Assembly: GCA_023053575.1 (NCBI GenBank)
Contig: JAKZAP010000014.1
Coordinates: 1,178,001 to 1,242,000, forward strand
Direction: 5' to 3'
Length of the DNA stretch: 64,000 nucleotides
DNA from: Branchinecta lynchi
Lineage: Eukaryota > Arthropoda > Branchiopoda > Anostraca > Branchinectidae
Each line of letters begins with the position of its first letter. Position 1 is the stretch's first letter. Both the position numbers and the translations under genes were made by a program. The notes beneath the pieces were generated by a model. That model saw only the letters and a program-made list of their open reading frames with translations. It was not told the DNA's origin and did no database searches. Below, piece after piece: positions 55,239 through 64,000 of this stretch.

Positions 55239-55998
55239 GTAAGATACCATCTGGTCTTTCACATTCTTAGGAACCCACAGGAAAGGCTAAGGTTCGATGA
55301 TCGAGTATGGTTTGATTCTTCATGGCGCTTAATCGGCCGCGAATTCGGTTCTACCCAGCTTCTCATAAAATCTAAGGTGTTTTTCCGTGCTCCACAAACA
55401 TGTTGTGGGTCGATTGTGGCCCTCGTTCCGCGGCCTTTTGTGCGGCCCGCAAGTGTGTTTCCGCGACCAACAAGATTTTCGTGGCCCAAATTCGGCAAAG
55501 AACTGTCGAAGTGATTGCCGATATTGTGGCTCGATTTTGGCGGGAAATTCAAATTTAGCACGCAAAATAACGTCAAAACAATAAAATTAAAAGCTTTTTC
55601 GTAGTAGACATAAAACTGGATACCTTTTTGCACGAAATGGTAAGGACGAAAGCCTGGAGTTCTGTTCATTAAGATTTTTACATGATTTTTATTTATATAT
55701 TCAGACATTCAAAATTATCGCCAAAAAACTAGTCAAAACGGCGTTTATAGGGGCTAAGGGAGGAGATTTTTGGAGTAGGGAGACTGGATCATAAAATTGG
55801 CGGGAACTAAGATTTCAAAGAAATAACAATTTTTGGGAAGTCCTTCAAGTTAGCTTTTAAACACGGTAATATTTCTTCTGACGGAGAAGTTTTGTAGAGA
55901 GTGTACGTAAAGCGATTTAAATCGTGTGTTCGTGTCGTTTTTGTTGCATCATTGGCTTATGGCTTTTATGAGCAAATAAACCATTCATTCATCTGCAG
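55239..55998. other. Last LEO1 intron, no recognised feature
   Basis: The frames on both strands at 55259-55708 have no domain. Small-scale CGTTCCGCGG-type sequence occurs near 55427. Confidence 0.45.
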
Positions 55999-56153
55999 GC
56001 GAATCGCGCCAGCCCATTTATTCATCTGATGACGACGCCTCTGACATGGAAACTCGTCGTGCTCGTCGCCTCGAAAAAGCGAAAGCAATCGTCGACAGTG
56101 ACGAAGAAGAAGCTGCTTCTGCTGCAGATGGAAGCGACTCGGAATCTGACTAG
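55999..56153 (+). CDS. LEO1: LEO1 last exon: acidic C-terminal tail and stop
   Basis: The acceptor CATTCATCTGCAG ends at 55998. It reads GESRQPIYSSDDDASDMETR, RARRLEKAKAIVDSDEEE and AASAADGSDSESD, with stop TAG at 56151-56153. Human LEO1 has [20 protein letters not shown] then LLKAKKLTSDEE. The serine/acidic clusters look like CK2-type phosphosites. Confidence 0.95.
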
Positions 56154-56313
56154 TTTCATTTCAGGTATATTCCTGTTTATTTTCCTCTTTCGATTAAAGT
56201 CTTTTTACATACAGTGACGACTAGAGAAGACTCACAGTCGATTTTCAGGTAACGATGGCATGTGATTGCTGAGTGGCGATATTTAATTTTAGAACTAGCC
56301 TAGAACTGAAAGG

Positions 56314-56319
56314 AATAAA
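56314..56319 (+). promoter_or_regulatory. Candidate LEO1 poly(A) signal AATAAA
   Basis: The first AATAAA after the LEO1 stop codon is 161 bases downstream. A second one lies at about 57155-57162 (TCGAATAAAACTTTTTG), beyond element O, and could serve a longer 3' UTR. Confidence 0.4.
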
Positions 56320-56548
56320 ACTCATTAAACAATAGGTTGGTTGACATACACAGAAAGTTTATCTTACAAATTGACTTTCGTGACTACACAAATTATTTTA
56401 TGGTGTGTAATTAACCAGATGTGTCTACAAGACTTGAACTTCCCGGTTCCGCCCGACAAATGTTTGCAGAATATGATTTCTTACGGATATAGAACCTTCC
56501 GCGCGGACAACCTAGTGAACTTCGCCGTGTTTTCCTGTTGAGGACTAA

Positions 56549-56896
56549 CCCTAGGTTCACACAGAGCAAATCGCGGCGATGAACGGGAGTTTTCAATCGC
56601 AGCGACAGAAGATTTTTATCGCCTGGATGTTCACACTGAATTTTCGTCGGCAAAAGAATTTAACGCGAAAAATAATTAAAAATAACCCTTAAAATAATAA
56701 AAAATAATTAAGTATTCTAAAAGTGAATCATTAAAAGGGTCGTCCATGTTGCTGTTGCGAGCATATAATCGTACTGTCGCCCGATTAAAGTTGAATTTCC
56801 CAACATTGAAAATCGCCTGACGAAGCAACAGAAATCGCCGATTTTGGCGACGAATATCTCGGCGATTGCCGATACCGCCTCAGTGTGAACCTAGGG
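56549..56896. mobile_element. Element O: MITE with TAA target duplication in the LEO1 3' region
   Basis: The left end CCCTAGGTTCACAC and the right end GTGTGAACCTAGGG are perfect inverted repeats, and TAA sits at 56546-56548 and 56897-56899. The interior repeats GCGGCGA/TCGCCG-type words. It is 348 bases with no ORF, PIF/Harbinger-like by its target duplication. Confidence 0.85.
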
Positions 56897-57285
56897 TAAC
56901 TCTTCGTGCCGATGAAGAATCGCCGTGTGCCTATCGAAGAGCCGGGAGTGTCGTCACAGCTGACTCCAACGAACGCCGTTGATTGGTTGACACAAATTTG
57001 CTGCATCGTTTTGGCGATGTTTTTCGTTTTTCCCGAGGTTCCCTTGCGTGTTTTCGACTTTGTCACATATAATACTGCCAATAAGCATATTTACGATGTG
57101 TATTTTTTATACCTGTATAATATCTGTGTTCGTTAAAAAGTTTTAGGAATCGTCGAATAAAACTTTTTGTATAGCTGGCGTGTTTTGTAGGTATAGGGCA
57201 AAGTTTGGTTACCCTAAAACTTGCCATTCCTTCTGGTTGATTTCTGACGTTTTGGTATAAGGGAGTTTCTGATAAAGGAAATTCA

Positions 57286-57399
57286 GACCCAAGCTCTTCT
57301 CTACAACAAAACGAAAGTCAACCCCAATGCAGAAAAATCTCTACCCGGTCAGCGACCCAGTCGAGCATCAAAAACAGCAGCCATGTCCAAAATGAAATC
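57286..57399 (+). pseudogene. Small coding-like remnant, RPSRASKTAA tail
   Basis: A short open stretch reads LIKEIQTQALLYNKTKVNPN then AEKSLPGQRPSRASKTAAMS and KMKSQQPF before a stop. A related end RPSRAAKTAAVSKIKSQD with a stop occurs at about 44326-44380. It is probably the C-terminal end of a retroelement polyprotein, but there is no diagnostic motif. Confidence 0.35.
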
Positions 57400-57479
57400 A
57401 CAGCAACCTTTTTAACTCCAAGCAACTCTCACAAGGGAATTCACGAAGTCAAATATTTAAAGCTAAGCTAGAATCCTTA

Positions 57480-57625
57480 GTTGGTGTCTCCTACAAGTTC
57501 CTTTTTCAAACTTGAGCGGCTTTGAGCCTGAAGAGGACCCTTGCCAAGAAGGACCGAAATACAGCTCTAATAAAATTCAGCTGACGTAGGCCACCTGTTT
57601 TGCACTCTATTAAATATAAGGGAGG
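57480..57625. mobile_element. Family G fragment
   Basis: TTTGAGCCTGAAGAGGACCC, TTGCCAAGAAGGACCGAAAT and AAATTCAGCTGACGTA are diagnostic of the family. One arm only. Confidence 0.6.
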
Positions 57626-58668
57626 TTTGGGAGTAGAAAGTGTGAGATAGAATGGCTAAATCGCAGTCGGTGTTTAGCTCATGTCTGCCCTTCTACGTGT
57701 TTTGAGGTTACAATGGTCTATTAATCGGACTGGCCTGCCAGTCTGAGGGCAGTTGTCCATGGTTCTTGTTCACACGGTTTGCTCTCGGAAAAACCGTCAA
57801 AATAAGAAATACGTTCTTTATTGCAAAAATATAAGGTCTGGAGAGCAAGCGTCAAAAATTGCATGTGTTAGATAAATTAAGAATCCAGGATCCAATAAAT
57901 AAGAAATGCTAGGTAACAACTCTGTTTAAAGACTGAATAGAAAAATCTCAATAAGCCGCGGTTAAGGGAGGCCTCCCATAACCCCCTTTCGATTGCATTT
58001 GTGATTGCAAACTAATTCTAAACGTGTCACCAAGATTGACTTCTCCCGATCCAACATGGGCAGTGTGAATGAAATTCGTTGGCGCGCCAATCATGCTACG
58101 GTCGATCCTTGGTTTCCTCTGAAAGAAAAAAAAAGGTCAAAATCTATTACTCCGAAATCTTCTTGTTCATAAACAATGAAATGCCATCTAGTCCCGACCG
58201 CTGTTGGAAATCTTTACCATTGTAAGTTAAAAAAATACCCCAAAACCAGACTTCACCTTCCAGATTCCAAGATGTCCGGGCCTTCCGCATAGTCCAGTCA
58301 ACCTTTCCAGATTTTCATGATAATGATGACAACTAATTTTGCCATCTGTCAGCATTTCCTAGATTTCCCCTTCGTATTTCATATGAATGAAATATTTTAT
58401 TGCCCATCAACAGCACAAAGAAGAAAAAAGATGGAGTATGCGAAAAAAAGAAAAACAACGACTACAAAAACAAAACAACATTAACCTAGATACAGAATCA
58501 AACATATCTTGTCAAAAAAGAATACCCATCCAGGGGTGTACAACGTCCTTATTATTAAGGTTCTATTACAGAACCTTAATATCTCTTGCATCCCAATTAG
58601 AACTGTCAATCACTTTTCCTTTGGGGGAATTCCCTTCTACGTATGTCGAACGAGACGAATATATGGAG
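57626..58668. other. Intergenic sequence, no gene recognised
   Basis: The frame at 58387-58674 has no domain. AATATTTTATTGCCCATCAA near 58389 resembles a retrotransposon 3' end. Confidence 0.35.
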
Positions 58669-58864
58669 CAGTAGAGGTATGCTAATGTAAACGTTTGTTG
58701 ACTTTGGACTTTTGTTACTAAAGTCAACTATCAGTTAGCCAAAGTGGGTAATTAAGGGTCTGAAAACAAATGAATAGGTACTTTGGATCTTCATTCTACC
58801 ATTTAGCCTAAAACTGCACTCTTCACATTAAAGTAACTGTTCAAATAAACATACCTCTACTGTA
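58669..58864. mobile_element. Element N: short inverted-repeat element
   Basis: GCAGTAGAGGTATG at the left and CATACCTCTACTGT at the right are inverted repeats about 196 bases apart. Lone copies of the terminus occur near 26583 (ACAGTAGAGGTATA) and 40794 (GCATACCTCTGCT). Confidence 0.55.
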
Positions 58865-60530
58865 CCTTCCAGACATCCGGAATATGGGGTGTCCAACACC
58901 CCAGACTTCCAGATGTTTTTGGCCTGGCTTCACCTTCCAGATCCACCTTGACGAAACCGGCTGTCTGGAACCCGGAACAAAATCTTGAAGGTGAAGCCTG
59001 GCTTTAAGTAAAAAAAAAAACAAAAAAACTCCACAACATTCCATCTTGCCTTCCCAGCATACCATGACTTGCCCCTTTTTCTTTAGTCAATTTTACTGTT
59101 TTCAGTGTCTTGCTACGATTTTGTTTTTCCCCTGTCTGTACGCCTCTATTCTTTCTTTACAGCGGGTTATACAAAAAAAAATTTACTACAGTTATTTTGC
59201 TCAAGTCTTTACAGTGGGTTATAAAAATGAAAAAACTTTTAGTACGATTATTTTGCTAAGTTCAGAGCGAAATGACATTATTTCAAGTATTTATTTATGT
59301 CACACGTTTGACATACAATAATAAAGAATCCATGTACTTGACAAGGAGGAACATAAACTCCTCGCTAGAAACTACAAGGCAAAGAAAAAGAAAGGAAATA
59401 ATTGACACTAAACCCCCCCAAAAAAGAGAACAAAGGAATGTCGGTGATCGACCAAGTAAATATAAGTGGGTATTTTTTCTTGACAGGTGAACGGACATGG
59501 GTTACTATTTCAGAGTTTGTGCTTAGGTATCTAGAAGGAAAACTGAGTATTGGTTGTCTATAGTACAAATTGATGGAGAGCAGAATGAGGAAATGATTTG
59601 TGTCAATGCAGTAAACAAAAAAAATAGGCTACCATATACGATATATGGTAATTTGTATTTATTAAGGCCTATGCACATGGCTCCGCAGAATCGTGTAGCC
59701 TACCGTACAAGTTAAAAAAAAAAGTAAAAAACTTCTACATCGTTGTTCGTTCCATCGACTCGCCCCACTGCTCTCGTTATGACAAGAAAAGCTGGAAGCT
59801 TATATGGTTTCTGCATATAACAGGATGCAGTTGAACCATGCTACAAGCTTCCAGATTCCCTTCCCCACACACACAGTCACACGCGGATGGTCGAATCCAG
59901 GCGATTTGCAAGTAAATGTGGTGGTGTCTAACATGCTGTCAGGTTTCACCATCCATCCATCTCGGAGCACCCTATCTCGTAATCACAGCACATAACGGTA
60001 TTCTCCACCTGAGTCGAAGGCATTACGTGCCATAAAGACGGAGTTCACATCAGAGCAGTCATGAAGTCTGCAAACAAAAGCTCTACCTGTTGGGGTTCTT
60101 GTGCAAGGCAACAGCCAAAAAGTTGAAGCCATGGGTCCACAAAGGTGTTTGAAGCCATGGGGTAGGTTTACACTAGTCACAAACTGCGATGGTTCTTCTG
60201 TGGCTGACTTTGCATGAAGTAAACTGATTCCTGGCAGTCAAACTTAGAAAGTTTTTGGCTTGCCAAAACCTATAACAAAAATATAAGACTGGTTTCAAAC
60301 TAGAAGCCAAATATGGTAAGCAATTGGCATCCCTCCTTATAGTTGGGAAAGATTTTGAGGTAGTTTTAGTAGAAAACAAATGGTTTCAGCTTGTTCTGGC
60401 CCATTTAATGTGAGAAAATTTCTCTTGTCTACAACTATTCTAAACTGTTAACACTTTTATGGTGAGTGAGTAGCAGTCATCACTTATAGGCCGCAAAAGC
60501 TGTACTATGGTTCAAGGATGGGATGTAACC
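58865..60530. other. Intergenic sequence, one - strand coding-like stretch
   Basis: The - strand frame at 59983-60180 ends SVFMARNAFDSGGEYRYVL before a stop and does not look like a repeat. I could not name it. The imperfect hairpin GCCTGGCTTCACCTT (58922) with AAGGTGAAGCCTGGC (58988) is also here. Confidence 0.3.
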
Positions 60531-60725
60531 AGTGTTGGGAAGTACTTCAGGTACTTATAATTTCAAGTTCTACTTAAGTACAAAATCAAGGTACTTGAGT
60601 TTTACTTAAGTAGGCTAAATTTTTCCTTGAGTCGGTACTTAATACCCAAGTAAAATAAATAGGTACTTCAAGCTCTCAGGTACGAACAAATTCTTAAATA
60701 CTTTTAAGTACTCTCCCAAGTATAT
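60528..60725. mobile_element. hAT-like MITE remnant
   Basis: CAGTGTTGGGAAGTACTTCA at the left resembles the common hAT terminus CAGTGTTGGG. The rest repeats AAGTACTT, AGGTACTT and ACTTAAGTA, a typical interior of this kind of element. The right terminal repeat was not found. Confidence 0.5.
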
Positions 60726-61121
60726 TCCGCTTCGATGGAAAATGAACAGGAAAGGATTTTTCCGAAAAGGGGATTTCAAGACTCAAAGGTAGTTCTATTT
60801 CAGGATTTGGCAAAAAATTCAAATTCAAAGTAAACATTGTAAATCTTTGCCATCATTGTACAAGGAAAGTGTTTTAGTTTTCAAGGTACTATAGATCACG
60901 ATGGGTCTTTGAAGGCTGTGTCCAAGATTTTCCTAATAAGGTCATAAAGGGACATGTTAACACACACAACAACGAACTTTCATAAACATCTCTAAACATC
61001 TCATAAACATCTTAACAATTATTTTAACCTCTACTTTTTACTAGATATCTGACTATGTACACTGAAGTTTCATAACAGATAGAGTATAACACTTTCAAGA
61101 ATAACACCTTTTCACTTAGAA

Positions 61122-62058
61122 ACTAGACCTACGTTGCCCGGGCAACGTGAAGTGTTGCGGCAACCTTTGTCCGGCTTCGCCGGCTAAAGCTAAGTTCCCA
61201 CTGCCCAGTTATTTTTGCTGGCCAGATCTAAAATCTGGCCAGTTTTAAAAGCTGTCGTTTTTTTTTGTTCTCACTGCATAATCTGGTGTGAACAACAAGA
61301 ACTGTAGATTCTGCCAGGATAGACTTTAAGAACGGAAGATTCTTATCTTGAAGATCTTGAAATCGGTCATAGATGACACTGAAGCATTACTATTGATGTG
61401 TTTACATAGAAAAAGAAAGAGTTAAAATGCAGCGACTTTTTTCCTTTAGCGACTTTTTTTTTATTTTCTTTTTAAAACCCTTGCTAGTTCTTCGTTTGAA
61501 ATACCGAGCCCTGCATGTAAAAGTCCACCCTCTGCAAGAGCTATGTATGAGTTTTTTTTTCGCTGATCTTTGTAGTCCGCCCTGGATGAATCCCAGAGCC
61601 AAGGGTAGCTCATAGAACTGTTAACTAGCTATCGCTCCACTTTATCTTTTCAGTCATCTTTAACATTTCCACAATTATTTATCTTTGACAAATCTTTCCC
61701 TACTCAAAAAGCCGGCGATTTGAAGAAAACTGGCCAGCGATTTTTGCTGGCCAGTAAATATCAAACTCAGTTTGATCAGAAAAACTGGGCAGCAAAACGA
61801 AAAATTGGGAGAAAAAAGCTGGCAGCAAAAATTACTGGCCATTAACTGGGCAGTGGGAACAGCAAACTGGACAGTGGGAACTTAGCTTAAAGTGTTGCGA
61901 GAGCAACACTTTGGTTTTGTTTCTTCGCTGTCGGTTAAATGCTGAAATTGTCAACTTATCGAAGCTTTTAAAACGGTATGTTCTAAAAAGAATAATCACA
62001 TAATCAAAAGATGTTCTTTAGCGTTGTAAAATCAACAACAAAACAATATCGGAAGAAG
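61122..62058 (+). repeat. Family K GC-rich end, interrupted by element L
   Basis: AACTAGACCTACGTTGCCCG, GTGAAGTGTTGCGGCAACCT and GGCTTCGCCGGCTAAAG run up to the insertion. GTGTTGCGAGAGCAACACTT continues after it. The same text is uninterrupted, in reverse complement, at about 20635-20735. GTTGCGAGAGCAAC and CCGGCTTCGCCGG are small hairpins. Confidence 0.7.
61188..61887. mobile_element. Element L: 700-base MITE with TAA target duplication
   Basis: It starts AGCTAAGTTCCCACTGCCCA and ends GACAGTGGGAACTTAGCT. TAA sits at 61185-61187 and 61888-61890. The related sequence near 20670 has a single TAA at the same place (CGCCGACTAAAG on its - strand), an intact empty site. Inner ends also repeat CTGGCCAG. 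No transposase ORF. Confidence 0.9.
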
Positions 62059-64000
62059 GCTATCCGTAACGTTTCAGGATTAAAATACCATAGATGACAC
62101 TATTAATTATTACAAAACTACCTTATTGTTTTACATTACCGTATCGTTTGTACCCGTTGCGTAAACAGTTAATCCTAGGTTATAGCGATAGACCATCGAT
62201 ACAAACTTTCTTACTGTCATATTTACAGAAATCGAATACAATGTGCACCAATTTTCAAAAATGTCTAGCCCCTCGTGCTTACTTACAAGTCCCTCTCCCG
62301 TGATTGACATCAAATTCACCGGAAACAAATAATGGATACACCAGCTATCAAAAGTTGCAAACCTCTCATCGCTGAAGATGATTATAGCATAAAAGCCGAT
62401 TATTACTTACAAGTCCCATGCATGTCTTACAATTGGGAACAAAATTGTTCTTACCATCGAATACACCTGAGACAAATAACAGGTATACCAACTAGCAAAA
62501 GCTGCAAACTCCTCGTTGCCGAAGATGATTATGAGCTAACAGTCGACTGTTGCTTACAGTCGACTGTTGCTTACAAGTCCCTTACATGTCTCACAACTGG
62601 TATCGCCTATTTTTGGTTTCAGTGTGTACCTTACTCCTAACGTTGTCAACCCCCTGAAACTTTCAAACTGGTTTATCTCATGAAGGATTTTTGTTCAAAA
62701 AAATGGATGGCATATATTTTGATCAGCTCTTCAAGGGATATCGATTGCCCTAACCACAACAAAAGCATATCGGAAAAAGGGACTAAATTGACTTTGCAGT
62801 CAGTTGAACTTTATCCTTTTCAATCGTAGACATCGTGACGGATGAAAACTTGGAATAATATCCTATATAATCTAGTTGGTATTATAAAGCTATCCGTAAC
62901 TTTTTAGGATTAAAATACCATAGATGACACTATTAATTATTACGAAACTACTTTGTTTTACATTACAGTATCGTTTGTACCCGTTGCATTAACAGTAAAT
63001 CCTAGGTTACAGCGATAGACCAACGATACAAACTTTCTTACCGTCAGATCCATATAAATCGAATACAATTTGCAACAATTTGCACAAAATTCTAGCCCCT
63101 CGTGCACCGATTCTACTGACAAGTCCCTTTCCCGTGATAGACATCAAGTTCACCGGATAAAAATAATGGGTACACCGACTAGCAAAAGTTGCAAACCCAT
63201 AATCGCTGAAGATTTGTGTAGCATAACAGCCGATTATTACTTAATAGTCCCTTGCAAGTTTTACATTTGGGAACCAAATTGTTCATCAAATGACAGGTAC
63301 GCCAACTAGCGAGAGCTGCAAACCCCTCATTGCCGAAGATGATTATGAGCTAATAGTCACCTGTCGCGTACAAGTCCCCTAAAAGTCTCACAACTGGTAT
63401 CGCCTATTTTTGGTTTCAGTGTGTATCTTACTACTGAAGTTGTCAACCCCTTGAAACTTTCAAACTGGTGTATCTCATAAAGGAATTTTTTTACCAAAAA
63501 ATGGATGTCATATACTTTGATCAGCTCATCAGCGGCTATCGATTGCCGTCGAAGTCGAACTTTATCCTTTTCAATCGTAGATATCGTGACGGATGAAAAC
63601 TTGGAACAATATCTTATGTAATCTAGTTGATATTATAAAGCTATCCGTAACTTTTCAGGATTAAAATACCATAGATGACACTTTTAATTATTACAAAATT
63701 ACCTTATTGTTTTACATTACCGTATCGTTTGTACCCGTTGCGTAAACAGTTAATCCTAGGTTATAGCGATAGACCATCGATACAAACTTTCTTACTGTCA
63801 TATTTACAGAAATCGAATACAATGTGCACAAATTTTCAAAAATTTCTAGCCCCTCGTGAACCGATTCTTACTTACAAGTCCGTCTCCCGTGATTGACATC
63901 AAATTCACCGGAAACAAATAATGGATATACCAGCTATCAAAAGTTGCAAGCCCCTCATCGCTGAAGATGATTATAGCATAAGCTTTTTAAACGGGATGTT
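62059..64000 (+). repeat. Family K tandem array reaching the window edge
   Basis: Units begin at 62059, 62889 and 63640 with GCTATCCGTAAC, so periods are about 830 and 751 bases. The third unit is cut by the window end. Each unit contains a second-level repeat of about 130-150 bases with TGCAAACCYCTCATCGCTGA and GATGATTATAGCATAA-type text (near 62345 and 62500, then 63180 and 63310). Identical ORFs at 62094 and 63675 reflect the repeat and are not genes. Confidence 0.85.

Larger units (their letters stand above)
26075..56153 (+). other. LEO1: LEO1 gene span (first exon not found)
   Basis: Nine exons joined in phase encode about 570 residues of LEO1 up to the stop codon. The order is a Ser/Pro-rich low-complexity N-terminus, a short basic-acidic segment, an RS run, the conserved Leo1 domain (from [20 protein letters not shown] onward), and an acidic serine-rich tail. 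LEO1 works in the nucleus in the PAF1 complex, pairing with PAF1 and contacting RNA polymerase II chromatin during elongation. That is family knowledge. Introns range from about 0.75 to 8.1 kb and hold most of the repeats described here. Extra in-phase exons in the large introns cannot be excluded. Confidence 0.9.

Noticed and set aside
62094..63896. Identical ORFs starting at 62094 and 63675
   Set aside because: They are copies of the same tandem repeat unit. The intermediate unit has them disrupted.
1..64000. CRISPR arrays, prokaryotic operons, viral genomes or toxin genes
   Set aside because: The split genes, repeats and codon content are those of an animal genome. The tandem repeats have no CRISPR-like spacer structure, and no viral or toxin gene was recognised.

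Overview
This is eukaryotic nuclear DNA from an invertebrate animal. Coding sequence is sparse and split by GT-AG introns, and the rest is packed with DNA-transposon relatives, truncated non-LTR retrotransposons and tandem repeats. I cannot fix the phylum from sequence alone. The proteins are ordinary metazoan ones and the repeats are not families I can place taxonomically. There are no operons, ribosome binding sites or CRISPR arrays.

Two conserved host genes are recognisable, both on the + strand. The first is the 3' part of a STRAD gene (STE20-related pseudokinase adaptor of LKB1), with exons at 2168-2369, 7052-7312 and a 77-base last exon at 10227-10303 ending in the MO25-binding-type tripeptide WDF. 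Its 5' exons lie left of the window. The second is LEO1, a subunit of the PAF1 transcription elongation complex, with nine exons found from 26075 to 56153. The exons join in consistent phase to the stop codon, but the first coding exon (between 10303 and 26075) was not found. This LEO1 carries an arginine-serine run in its N-terminal half.

Both ends of the STRAD-to-LEO1 interval hold decayed copies of a multi-copy invertebrate protein family that ends in a cysteine-rich CXC-type domain. Copy 1 (16-1558) has a long N-terminal ORF, an out-of-frame internal deletion and a 180-base insertion splitting the CXC domain. Copy 2 (about 17430-17852) is a heavily degraded C-terminal piece between the two host genes.

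Most other sequence is repeats, here lettered A to P. Family C has about ten copies of up to about 1 kb, built from a roughly 136-base monomer with palindromic GGGATCCC ends and often arranged as inverted pairs. MITE-like families H, I, L and O have 3-base (mostly TAA/TTA-type) target duplications and are PIF/Harbinger-like. Families A and B share the terminus AGTTGCGTTTTTG. Family G is a foldback-like element with 10-base duplications. Also present are family J, a TA-flanked element (M), a hAT-like remnant, a tandem family E, and a large tandem array (K) that fills the right edge. LINE 3'-end fragments are almost all on the - strand, antisense to the host genes. Nested insertions give relative ages: G into C, G into H, LINE into A, LINE into I, P into G, L into K.

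I found no evidence for a new multi-gene system. The most unusual items are repeat family C, the CXC-family remnants, the RS-rich LEO1 and the precisely dated nested insertions.
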